A stretch of 64,000 nucleotides of DNA, from assembly GCA_021229015.1 (NCBI GenBank), contig CM037792.1, positions 44,459,880 to 44,523,879 on the forward strand, given 5' to 3'. Below the pieces are notes generated by a model. That model saw only the letters and a list, made by a program, of their open reading frames with translations, searched no databases and had not been told where the DNA came from. This document shows, in pieces, positions 56,101 through 64,000 of the stretch. The position numbers and the translations under genes were made by a program. Within the stretch, counting starts at the first letter, position 1, and every line of letters starts with the position of its first letter. The stretch is from Solen grandis (taxonomy: Eukaryota; Mollusca; Bivalvia; Adapedonta; Solenidae).

Positions 56101-58866
56101 ATAGTATTTCAATCATATAGCGACGTCCAGCTAATTACAGGTGGAGGAAGACCCCGAGTACACAGAGGTACCCGGGTAGAACCACCGACCTACCGCAAGC
56201 CAGCTGGAAGGCTTCCTCACCTTAAAATATTGTGAAATATATTTCCTCACGATTTATTTCGTAGAATTAACGGAAAACGGAATGGCTTCCATACGTGATT
56301 AATATGCTACCTATCGAAGGCTGATGAGAGCTATTCTATGAGTGCAGGTTTCGCGGTCACCCCTCGATATGTTTTGCTGCTGTGAATTCCCTTCCTAGAT
56401 CTTATTTAAAAAGAATACCGGATACATTGTTTCTACATCAGTGAATATCTCTACTATTGGTGACCATTTTGATTCGTAAATCCAAAGTTTGTTTATATGA
56501 ATTTCATAGAAACAGAATTTTATTTTCTCATGATTTCCTTATTTCTGTTCCAAAAAATAAAATGTATACATCATTAAAAAGGCATTGAAATTCATATTTA
56601 TAATATGGATGCACATATAAACGCACAGTAAAGAAAAAATATGGGCTCACCCTTAATATTTAATATGATTCATTGAATTGTTCAATAGGATATAGATTTC
56701 CGCAAGATAGATTGAAAAATAAAAGTACAGTGGTGATTTAAAGACAGCATATATTTTCAGATTTTAGCCAGTATGAAATAAAGCCAAACAAAATGGCTAA
56801 AACTTGTCTTTTCAGTGCCTATTACATCTCATGGAACTTAACTATAACATTTCTTTTTTTCAAATACAGGGCTGGGCGTTATACTGTGAGGATTTTGTTG
56901 AGGAACTTGAACTATTCAAAAACGATGAAGAGAGGTAACTGTAACCGTAATGTGTTATTTAGTGGAACACATGATATACGGAATTATTGTTATTGCTTTG
57001 AGTCTACAGTCGCTAAGCAATAGACCATTTCACTCAGAAATGACACGTAAACCTATGTGAATCAACAAGCACTTCCGGAACACCTAAACTACATGCTGGT
57101 GTATAATTTCACAAAGTGTTCACTGTGAAATAAACAAACGTTTGAGATGTTTTTGGTCAATTTAAAGTTTAATTCACTTCCGGTAAAGTAGATAAACACT
57201 TTTTACACCGCTACGTCATTGACTACTTAACCTCTACCAAGATAACCAATGTCCTCTAATGAAACATTAGGAAACTTTGGTTATCTTCGTGAAAAGCCAT
57301 GAGATTCGAAATGTAGCGGAACCATTACAGGGGCTATGCATTAAATCAGCGAATTATACCGGATATTGCCGATCTTCTGGTAAAATGGTCTTTAGCGACG
57401 TATAGCTTCTTACAGACTAGTGAAGACCCCAAGAGCACAGTGGCACCTGGGTAGGACATCGACCTACCAGAAGCCCGCACATGAAAAATCTGCGTCTGCC
57501 AGGTCTTGAACCACAGAGCAGGGACCAATGTGACAGTCAGTTAGTGACCATACCAACTCTGCCACGAAAGTCCAATTAAAATAGTATAAAAAGTTTCGAA
57601 ATATCATCAAAGTTTCTGAAACAAAACTGATATCAAATGATAATAAATATTCCGAATAAAAATGTTTTCCCTGTTGTAGAATGGGTAAATACGGATCCGA
57701 GATTTTCCGAGCGGCCCGACTTGTTGTGGACACCGGAATACACGCACAAGGGTAAGAGTTATAAACAACTGTTCTTCCTTGTTTGTTCCATTCCAAAGTA
57801 TATTTTTGTGACTATCTGTATGTGTTTTCTTTTAATATATCGTTATTTCACGCCTCTTTTCTCTTTGGTTGTATTGTGATGAAATTTGTCATCGCTGCAA
57901 CAGTATTTCCGTCAGAGGCAATCCTCGAGAACAATCTTGAAGAGTCCTCACCTGAAAATCGGAATGACCTACCGGGACTCGAACACAGTTGTGAAGGGCT
58001 TAGTAAAAATGAGTCAGTGACGATAATCATTCAGCCATGAGCGCCATATTATTCTGAATGAGAGAGATACATGTTATTGGCAACTTAGAGCATTAGTATC
58101 TTCAAGATTCTAAACAAAGATTTGTTTTGACAGAAATTTAACATCTTGTATGAAATGAATATCTATCAAAGACGTGCATTTTCCCTACAAGCCTGATATG
58201 TGTAGTATTGGAGTGTGTTGTATCTATTTTGTGTCATGTTTTCGCCAGCTGGTCCAAACAACGTGCAGTTCAGTATATGCTGAATTATACAGCGTACTCG
58301 GAGGAGTTCATCGCCAAGGAGATGGACCGATACTCGACCTGGCCTGGGCAAGCCACATCCTACACGATTGGCAAATTAAAAGTTAGAGAACTGAAACAAA
58401 AAGCTGTACAACAGTTGTGTAAGTACCAATACGTATGATATTTTTTTTTATTTTGTGTGTGTATGGGGGGAGAGGGGTGGATACGTATTTCGGCGTTTTT
58501 TTTTTTTTTGTTTTTTTTGTCTTCGTGAAAGTACCTCATTGCTATAACAGCAATTGCATTATGATCCCAATTTAATGATGGATGAATTACCTTAAAATAG
58601 AAACAATTAATCGCAAAATGATACATCTCACTTCAGAATGTATAATGTTTTTTTAAGGTGATCATTTTGACATCTACGGTTTCCATGACGCCCTGCTGAA
58701 GAACGGTGCGATGCCCCTTAGCGTGATGGAGGCAGTGGTTGACTCCTGGATCCAGTCCGTGAAGGAAAAAGTTGGCGGTAACCCCTGTGATACGTCATCC
58801 GGGATCACAATCTGGCCCAGCATTGGCCTTACTGTTACCTTAGCAACGATTTCATACATCTGGTAG
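36977..58866 (+). CDS. DUF885-family putative zinc peptidase, copy B, complete (16 coding exons)
   Basis: Exons: 36977-37016, 41019-41173, 43978-44108, 45661-45796, 46499-46567, 47702-47823, 48658-48739, 49358-49525, 52770-52856, 53455-53549, 54464-54571, 55356-55527, 56870-56934, 57680-57751, 58249-58418, 58658-58866. All have AG/GT borders and add to 1881 nt, i.e. 626 residues plus TAG. Residues 1-18 form a signal peptide (MKILVLVWIWFLL then GGVFG). The DUF885 domain (PF05960) follows from about 20 to 590: WRLQDNPEYASNIGDQRY, LPRGREYYQACLKWH, HEADPGHHLQ at 409-418 (putative metal site H409, E410, H415), EGWALYCE at 455-462, RAARLVVDTGIHAQGW at 487-502, WPGQATSY at 532-539, and NGAMPLSV. The tail at about 604-626 is hydrophobic after NPCDTSSG, with no residue beyond it, like a GPI-anchor signal or short membrane tail. 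A secreted or surface peptidase is inferred; the substrate is unknown. Exon 1 is joined by phase and signal-peptide fit, so it is the least certain. Confidence 0.92.
37160..37437 (+). mobile_element. tRNA-derived SINE (family B), 5'-truncated, intron 1 of copy B
   Basis: Has a B-box-like AGTTCGATCCC, the SINE-B body ('cttgcttggcgctcagcata', 'catgccacatgtctac', 'ctcaagtagacatcgtctcc') and the tail 'aacccaataaacaaacaa'. Perfect 12-bp target duplications ACTTTTTATTGA lie at 37148-37159 and 37438-37449. The A-box half of the head is missing. Confidence 0.9.
37577..37602. repeat. (CA)n microsatellite
   Basis: A run of CA dinucleotides following 'catatacgcgtgta'. Confidence 0.85.
38134..38180. repeat. 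(TA)n microsatellite, followed by (CATA)n
   Basis: About 23 TA units, then 'acatacatacatacatacat' near 38220-38240. It produces a spurious 98-codon ORF. Confidence 0.95.
38780..39090. repeat. Two diverged units of about 190 bp in copy B intron 1
   Basis: Both contain 'tgtaaaa(t/c)gttatt.taaagc', 'aaatttcatac', 'acttg.aataa' and 'cgggtgg' in the same order (about 38805-38875 and 39000-39067). Confidence 0.6.
39755..39860 (-). mobile_element. SINE-like remnant
   Basis: 'tgggttggaccagtactttg', 'cgcctgggaaggccatgaaa' and 'acccacaaccttcggatcc' look like the reverse of a tRNA-derived SINE head and body. A fragment of the same body lies near 20085-20125. Too decayed to place in a family. Confidence 0.4.
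40478..40547. repeat. (TA)n followed by (TG)n microsatellite
   Basis: About 18 TA units then about 12 TG units in copy B intron 1. A run of 15 C lies nearby at 40233-40248. Confidence 0.95.
41458..41600. repeat. Dispersed repeat 'atagaccatttcac', intron 2 of copy B
   Basis: 'atagaccatttcaccccgaa' through 'gggaaataaattttctc' matches, with many changes, 22105-22260 in copy A and 57018-57175 in copy B. Three members of one unclassified family; the latter pair is shared by the duplication. Confidence 0.55.
41649..42084. mobile_element. TTAA-flanked MITE with terminal inverted repeats of about 170 bp
   Basis: Starts GGGCGTATGTGACAGTTTGC and ends with the reverse complement GCAAACTGTCACATACGCCC. 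Inverted similarity continues through 'gttcaatattt', 'catgattatagaaaa', 'aaacattttatggg' and 'caccgtcctactttcaaatt'. TTAA lies on both sides (41645-41648, 42085-42088). This fits a TTAA-targeting group (piggyBac- or Kolobok-like); no transposase is encoded. Confidence 0.82.
42581..42880 (+). other. Coding-like stretch in intron 2 of copy B, two frames, unidentified
   Basis: From ATG 42581 one frame reads MVAEIAGILNKLSTGLGQQ and on to a TAG near 42709. A second frame then stays open to TAA at about 42880, reading FVKELQEEQALGVVLEEV, IHWELDLYPGDLLHP and KKFGIPGWVKH. The composition is protein-like, and a frameshift between the two would give one decayed ORF of about 95 codons. No family was recognised and the orientation is a judgement; it could be chance or a transposon relic. 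Confidence 0.3.
44250..44826. repeat. 49-bp tandem satellite, about 12 copies, intron 3 of copy B
   Basis: The unit contains 'cagtttagacccagttacac', 'ctagccctaacctgggcctg' and 'tatacatat'. Two sequence classes exist (ctaacctgggcc and cgaacctgggtc) in consecutive blocks, suggesting local expansion. One unit is shortened near 44537 and another near 44752. Confidence 0.95.
45127..45447 (-). mobile_element. tRNA-derived SINE (family B), full length, intron 3 of copy B
   Basis: Read on the minus strand it has a nearly intact tRNA-like head: A-box TGGCCGAGTGG and B-box GGTTCGATTCC with correct spacing. The body carries 'catgccacatgtctacgg' and 'ctcaagtagacatcgtctcc', and the tail is 'aaacccaataaacaaacaaa'. 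11-bp target duplications GTGGTATACAT lie at 45116-45126 and 45448-45458. It is the best preserved SINE in the window and could still be transcribed by pol III. Confidence 0.93.
46317..46440. repeat. Direct repeat of about 31 bp, spacing 89 bp
   Basis: 'taaatgtaaattccctacct' followed by 'gatcagata' appears twice in intron 4 of copy B, a small tandem duplication. Confidence 0.75.
47153..47660. repeat. Long interrupted (ATC)n microsatellite, intron 5 of copy B
   Basis: About 500 bases of CAT/ATC units with CAC and CAACC interruptions, in part a higher-order 'catcatcaccacaacc' pattern. It directly precedes exon 6 and corresponds to 13145-13231 in copy A. Confidence 0.95.
48190..48500. repeat. 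'ggccgcttaatac' tandem repeat, intron 6 of copy B
   Basis: About a dozen degenerate 17-20 bp units ('acaggttgaccgcttaatac', 'ggttggccgcaaatacag'). It is expanded relative to copy A at 13780-13915. Confidence 0.82.
48854..49012 (-). mobile_element. SINE-B fragment, intron 7 of copy B
   Basis: 'gtttgtttatttgttttaac', 'caatagtatttcagaag', 'gctgccacaatgtagtatca' and 'cattatactgacaccgagcc' match the reverse of SINE-B without its head. Same insertion as 14262-14332 in copy A. Confidence 0.75.
49535..49715 (-). mobile_element. tRNA-derived SINE directly after the exon 8 splice donor (copy B)
   Basis: Counterpart of 16832-17005, with the same ten-base distance from the donor and a B-box GGTTCGATTCC on the minus strand. 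It keeps 'gcagtcgacatgaggaata', which is shortened in copy A. Confidence 0.8.
49855..50910. mobile_element. Non-autonomous DNA transposon, 1056 bp, present only in copy B
   Basis: Ends CAGAGTTCATTCTAGG and, as reverse complement on the right, CAGAGTTCTTTCTAGG. Flanking direct repeats TTTATT lie at 49849-49854 and 50911-50916. Copy A has the uninterrupted site 'gactttattgttagccattt' at about 17137-17157, proving the boundaries. The 6-bp duplication and CAG terminus suggest a hAT-like group with short duplications, but the superfamily is unsure. No transposase ORF. Confidence 0.9.
51270..52436. other. Intron 8 segment that differs between copies
   Basis: After 'aattgaagagaacactcagt' the two copies stop matching and rejoin at 'aatgactcgagtaatttta' (52437; 18131 in copy A). 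The replaced block is about 1.15 kb here and about 0.75 kb in copy A (17375-18130). No gene or named repeat was seen in either version. Confidence 0.5.
53750..53853. repeat. Inverted repeat with 18-bp perfect arms, intron 10 of copy B
   Basis: ATAAGTGATTTGATATTG (53750-53767) and its reverse complement (53836-53853), extending to 21 bases with one mismatch. Copy A keeps only the left arm near 19531-19549. Confidence 0.82.
56069..56220 (-). mobile_element. SINE (family A), 5'-truncated, only in copy B intron 12
   Basis: A (TTG)n start, 'gtcgctgcgatagtatttca', 'gctaattacaggtggaggaa' and 'ccaccgacctaccgcaagcc', i.e. reverse SINE-A lacking its tRNA head. Exact 12-bp duplications CTTAAAATATTG at 56057-56068 and 56221-56232; copy A has the empty site 'aactttaaatattgtgaa' near 21294-21311. 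Confidence 0.92.
57405..57570 (-). mobile_element. Diverged tRNA-derived SINE remnant (copy B)
   Basis: Counterpart of 22490-22640, with the same degenerate B-box region ('gtggttcaagacctggcaga' on the minus strand). Confidence 0.6.
57880..58045 (-). mobile_element. Diverged tRNA-derived SINE remnant (copy B)
   Basis: Counterpart of 22915-23095; the minus strand shows 'gcgctcatggctgaatgatt' and 'gtgttcgagtcccggtaggt', better preserved at the B-box than in copy A. Confidence 0.65.
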
Positions 58867-61800
58867 TCTACGTCATCACCTACTACATTAAATTGATATG
58901 TGTGAATCAATAAGAAACTATCAGATAAAACGTTTCTCTGTTTAAGTAGAGATAATAAAAATAGGTAAATTGATTTAAAAAATATACAAATAATATATTA
59001 ACAACTTTTAAAGAACAGTACTACATAAAGTACAAACTAAAAACATTTCTAACACCAATTGATAATCCATGCATACAGGACGTATTTTTGTAGCTGAATT
59101 TGTATTTTATAGAATGTTTTATTCACGAAATTTATTGTATTTTACATGAAACCGCTCAATAACGCCTTGTCCTTACATATGTCATATATCACGTGATAAC
59201 TATAATAACTGAAGTGCATTATGGGATTTATTTTAGAAAATTAATTGTGTATTTATGTACCGTACGTTCAAGACCTTGGTGTGATGTTAACACTCAGTTT
59301 AAGTGTTGTAAATAGGAAAACGTACACGCTGTTAGAAGCAGATGACAAATAAGAACCAATATTTAAGCCAACATCGGCAACACTGAGACAAGAATTAAAA
59401 GTAAACTTCTGTCGGGGTGGGGGGTAAAGTTAAAATAAAGTACTGGTCTAGTATTGAAGAAAGGACATTGTCAAGCTCAGTGATTTATTTTTTTGATACA
59501 GTCACTGGTGATGTCAGGGTACAGACTTTTGCATGTGCATATAAAGAATAAATGATAATATACATTATGGGTTATGCTTCATCACGATTCAGATCCTTCT
59601 CATTGACCAAGCAAGGATATTTGAAAAAGCTCGCTTTGGATAAGTGTGTTTTACAACGAATTATATTCATACAAAATACAGCATTTTTAATATTTTCAGT
59701 TGTTTAGTTTATGTTTTATATAGTAGATATATTGAGGATAATTGTTTTCTGTGGAATATCATTTTTAATTAATTGAGTGAGGAGGAAAATCAATATGTTC
59801 ACGAGTGGTGCAGCCACATTGATTTCCCTTCATACTCGATAATTTTCCTTACTCGATGAATTTATGTAATGCTTTTCTGCAATGCTTAAAACATTATTAC
59901 TGAGTTCACCATACATTTTATCCTGTTGGGAATCCCACATTATTAAAGTCGCACGAAGCGTTATTCGGTCTGAAGATATTCCAATAAATGAACACAAAGA
60001 AAGCATGTAATTAACATTTCTTTCAAGTATTTCTTGAAAAAAAAATATTTCAATGTAAAAATCAATATTGAAATGTCTTGAAAAAATACGATAGTGTCAT
60101 ATAGCAGTTCATTGTTTGAAACAGAGAAATTAACATTTTAATAATAGGCGTGCGTTTTCCAAGTCCTCAAGTATGCAAGCGAAATAACACATTCTATTTT
60201 TAGACTGCAGGGAAGACAGATCCTAAGCAAATATAGATAAAACGTTTTGAAATGTCGACGATTTTAATATCATGTTTTGTATTTTGTATTAATTTATAAG
60301 ATGGTAAACAATCATATGAAATCCAAGTTTTGTAAATGTGAAAAATACTTTCATTAGCCATTTTTCATATGAAAGGAAGTAATTTTTAAATTTATTATTC
60401 AATACCTGTCATACAACCCGAGCATACAAAGTATTGAATGTTTGTTTTCCCCCAAAGAAAGTTTACTAACCTTTAACTTTAATAATGTATTATAGATAAA
60501 TAGCTAGTTGCTCTTACATATTTTTACAAGATCACAATAACCATTTTGAATGATTTAACATGCAATTTTACTAACTTTTACAAAACGGTAAGCATCTTTA
60601 GTGATATAACCAGATTTAAGCAGTTTCTGTACGTTCAATTAAAAGTGTTTGTATTTTGTATTTGTTAAAAGTAATATTAGCATATGTTCGAAATTACTTT
60701 CAATGTTTTATTGGTAATAATTCACTCACCTTCTTTTTGTTAACATTCCATTATTTCTTAATTAATTTTAGATAATAAAATTAGATTAATATTCACAGAT
60801 TCGTGGTTTCTTGGATTCCAATTTCCATAGCCAGTTTTTTATGTGTTAAATGTTGTTGTTGATGATTTTGTAGCTTTTTCTATTATCATTATTTTGTTGT
60901 TGTTTTCCTGGCAACGAGAAAAAGAGCATGATGGAGTGCCTGGATAGAGTAGTGGTAACGCGCTTCGCTTCTCACCAATTCGTCCCGGGTTCGATTCATG
61001 GTCACGTATGTGAGAGGGTACAGTGGTCGCCAGTCCAGACGCGTGGGATTTCTACGGGTTCTCCGGTTTTCGACCTCAATAAGATCACAATAACCATACG
61101 CCGCCACCAGAGCCATCGAGAGTGATTAATATAAGTTGTGAGAACTTGTTTCGTTATCGATGTAAAAAGATAAAGTTTAAACTAAAATGTTCATCTCTAA
61201 TCGGCAACCCTTTGCCGTTTATTCAAAGAAATTACCAGAGTGATTCGAATGGCCCCCGAGAGAGTGGTATACTTATACCTTTCTATCCGGCTTACAAGCT
61301 ATCTCTGTTTAATGGTATTTCTTTTCACGTCGAATGGGGTTTACTCGTAATTTTTCTGTCTTCCCTTTATTCTATTTTGCCCGAATTTGATTTTTCTTTC
61401 TTTTATGTTTTCTTCCTTTTCTTTTTTCATTTTTTATAAGTAAAAATAATTTACTTAAAGCATTTGTATTTGTTTACAATATACACAAAGATGTTATCCG
61501 TCTAGAAGCTCAACGAAATACAAATAATTAATTCAGTATTTTCCTGCTTTGCAAGATTATATAACCAACGAAAGGGAATCGTTTTCATTAAATAACCGAT
61601 GGAAAATAATATAGGAATTCTTGATAACAAAGAAACGTCAAACAGCGCGGCGATAACGACTATGTATTCCATTCATCTCAGTATTTCTTCAAGTGGGTTC
61701 GAATCTCAACGGAAGCGAACAAAAGATAATATATATATTTTACATGTAAATAGTTATTATATTTACATTTATATTTTTGACATATAAATAATAATAACAA

Positions 61801-61867
61801 CATTTTTTTTCCACATTCATTTATGCATTTGAAAATGAAATAATGATAAACAGTATTTAAAGAATAG
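58867..61867. other. 3' flank of copy B; no further gene
   Basis: Collinear with 24958-28394, with copy A carrying an extra block at about 27720-28300. Candidate poly(A) signal AATAAA at 59434-59439, conserved in copy A. Confidence 0.6.
60925..61170 (+). mobile_element. tRNA-derived SINE (family D), copy B
   Basis: Has A-box-like 'tggatagagtagtgg', B-box-like GGTTCGATTCATGG, the body 'cagtggtcgccagtccagac' and 'gccatcgagagtgattaata', and ends 'aaagataaagtttaaac'. The copy A counterpart lost the promoter region. Confidence 0.8.
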
Positions 61868-62985
61868 TACTTATTCAAATAGGTGAGCTATATTCACTGA
61901 ATAAGTTGAGTACTGATTGCCTTTTACTGTGGAAATGCCAACTTATCATTGTTACTTAATAAGATGAGTACGTTCATCTAAATCGGTGATTAAGGCTCAT
62001 CTAATTTGCGAATTAGGTGGCATAAATTCCATATGTCATTTAAGAAGTACTCATTCAAATAGATGAGCACTTCACACTGAATTAGATGAGCAGTTCTTTA
62101 AAAAAAGATAGTGAATTAATTAAATTAGAAATAGTACTCAGTGAATCGGGTGAACAGTTCACACTCAAACAGGTAAACAGTACTAAATTAGGAGAGCAGT
62201 ACTCAGAGAATCGGGTGAACAGTACACACTCAAACAGGTAAACAGTACTAACTAAATTAGGAGAATAGAACTCAGTGAATCGGGTGAACAGTTCACACTC
62301 AAACAGGTTAACAGTACTAAATTAGGAGAGCAGTACTCAGAGAATTGGGTGAACAGTAAAAACTCAAAAAGGTAAACAGTACTCACTTAATTAGGTGAGC
62401 ATTACTCACTGAATAAGATGAGCAGTTCTCACTCAAACAGTTGAGCTGTACTCGAAATACTCACTGAATTAGGTGAGCAGTACTCACTGAATAGGCTGGA
62501 AGTTCTCATTCAAATAGGTGAATACTACTCACTGAATTGGGTGAAAAGTACTCACTCAAATAGGTGAGCATTACTCACTGAAATAGGTAACAATAATCAT
62601 TCCTAATAAGTGAACATTACCCACTAATAAGTACTCATTCAAATAGGTGAACACTACTCACTGAATTGGGTGAAAAGTACTCACTCAAATAGGTGAGCAT
62701 TTCTCACTGAAATAGGTAACAATAATCATTCCTAATAAGTGAACATTACCCACTAATAAGTACTCATTCAAATGGGGGAGCACTACTCACTGAATTTGGT
62801 GAACAGTACTCTCTTAAATAAGTGAGCATAACACTGAATTGGGTGACAGTACACACTCAAACAGGTGAGTATTTCTCACTGAAAAAGATAACAGTACTCA
62901 CTCAAATAAGTGAACATTACTCACTGACTCAGTACAGCAGTAATTACCAAATAGGGTTAGCATTTCTCACAGAATAGGGCGAGTA
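61868..62985. repeat. Degenerate minisatellite, 'ggtgagcattactcactgaa' type (copy B)
   Basis: The same unit family as 28395-29105 but longer. It includes a higher-order duplication of about 120 bases ('ctgaattgggtgaaaagtac' to 'cccactaataagtactcatt' occurs twice, about 62530-62640 and 62665-62770). It runs directly into the assembly gap. Confidence 0.9.
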
Positions 62986-63085
62986 NNNNNNNNNNNNNNN
63001 NNNNNNNNNNNNNNNNNNNNNNNNNNNNNNNNNNNNNNNNNNNNNNNNNNNNNNNNNNNNNNNNNNNNNNNNNNNNNNNNNNNNN
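62986..63085. other. Assembly gap, 100 N
   Basis: Exactly 100 N, directly after the minisatellite. Confidence 0.99.
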
Positions 63086-64000
63086 ATCGGGAAAAATGTC
63101 ATTGCAAGCAATGCATTTTTTGGCAGTTCCCCCGAGGCCTCCCGATGACTCCACATAGCTCGCGACGCTTCCGATGCTTCCCCGGGACAACGGGTAAAGC
63201 TGTTCCCGCTGCCTCCCGAGGCTCAACAATTTCCATCGGGAGTACATCCCCGAGGCAAAGGATGCCAAGTGGGACTGAGCCTTGCGCCTTGAGCCATGAG
63301 CGATATAGTTTTACCTTTCACCTGCGCAATGCCATGTTCTTTAATAAATGCTGGGCAAATGTATTTGACTACAGTTGTATTTGCAGGCCCGGATAATAAA
63401 TAAATAAATAAATAAATAAATAAAAAGGGGGCAGACTGGGACATTACTGAAAGGGATTATTCCTTCTGGTAATGATGGATATAGAGAAAGAAATAATGGT
63501 TTCTCATCACCCCCCCCCCCCCAAAAAAAAGAAGAAAAAAGTGACCTGTGTACACTATCAATTATTGAACGCATTGAAAAATCATCCGCTCTGGACTCAA
63601 TCGTGTAAAAGACATTTTGTTTAAGAGTGAGAGAAAAAGATCACTTTAAAAATATTCTCATAGATGAACATTAATTGAGACTTTTTTTCGGGTTGTTTTA
63701 ATCAGAATGTAAAAACCTAGAATATCCGTGTTTTAATTAAGTGGTAGTTTAAAAATTGTTTCTTTTTATTGTCAATTCTACAAATCTAGGAATAGTTCCC
63801 TATTAGTAGAAGTTTTAATAGTTGCTTTTCTATAAGGGGAGGTAACCAGTGAAAAGGAGGATAATAATTTGGTGTTATTTGATCGTTAAGGTGTGTTTGA
63901 TTTGTTTTGAAGCAATATAGAAGGCATGATGTAAGTAAATGCGAACGATTATCAGCAATCAGCATTTTTTTCATAAAAAGGTTAAACTGATATAAAATAA
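63086..64000. other. Right-hand contig start; no gene recognised
   Basis: A GC-richer part with repeated 'cctcccga' and 'cccgaggc' motifs at 63130-63260, an (AATA)n run at about 63395-63424, a C run at 63510-63522 and AT-rich sequence to the end. ORFs here are short, overlapping and without family signature. Confidence 0.5.

Noticed and set aside
12986..62985. The two DUF885 copies as unmerged alleles placed in tandem
   Set aside because: Not preferred, because both lie in one gap-free contig and differ by about 8% in protein and by several large insertions; coverage data could still overturn this.

Overview
The window is animal nuclear DNA, most likely from a bivalve mollusc (probably a clam). 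It is AT-rich, genes are split into short exons (65-224 nt) separated by introns of 0.2-5 kb, and most of the sequence is repeats of kinds familiar from bivalve genomes: tRNA-derived SINEs with (CAA)n or (CAAA)n tails, 'gggccataactc'-type arrays, 'aagagggcc...gctcacctgag' elements, MITEs and microsatellites. Nothing is prokaryotic; the long ORFs are either exons or chance.

Layout. 1-6617 carries the first three coding exons of FBXW4 on the minus strand; the WD-repeat remainder lies left of the window. Its large first intron holds a hAT transposon remnant with 8-bp target duplications, two repeat arrays and an inverted-repeat element. 8.2-10.6 kb is a decayed minus-strand LINE into which a SINE has jumped; 10.8-12.9 kb holds two more SINEs and a second LINE fragment cut by an assembly gap.

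From 12986 to 62985 runs one uninterrupted contig of exactly 50,000 bp between two 100-N gaps. It contains two paralogous plus-strand genes for DUF885-family proteins, which carry an HExxPGHH putative zinc-peptidase motif. Copy B (36977-58866) is complete in 16 coding exons: 626 residues with an N-terminal signal peptide, the whole DUF885 domain and a hydrophobic C-terminal tail. Copy A (13261-24957) has the equivalents of exons 6-16, all open and with the same splice phases; its exons 1-5 would lie to the left, where the contig ends. Exons, introns and about 4 kb of 3' flank are homologous between copies, so this is a segmental duplication with a repeat spacing of about 34 kb. Insertions present in one copy and absent from the other give a readable record of recent transposon activity. 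Between the copies (29.1-36.9 kb) lie a Harbinger (HARBI1-like) transposase fragment, tandem repeats and SINE pieces.

62986-63085 is the second gap and 63086-64000 is an unrelated stretch with no recognisable gene. The two DUF885 proteins probably do the same biochemical job, perhaps as a surface-anchored or secreted peptidase; FBXW4 is an unrelated neighbour. Exon models were joined by hand from splice consensus, reading phase and family similarity; no alignment or transcript evidence was available.
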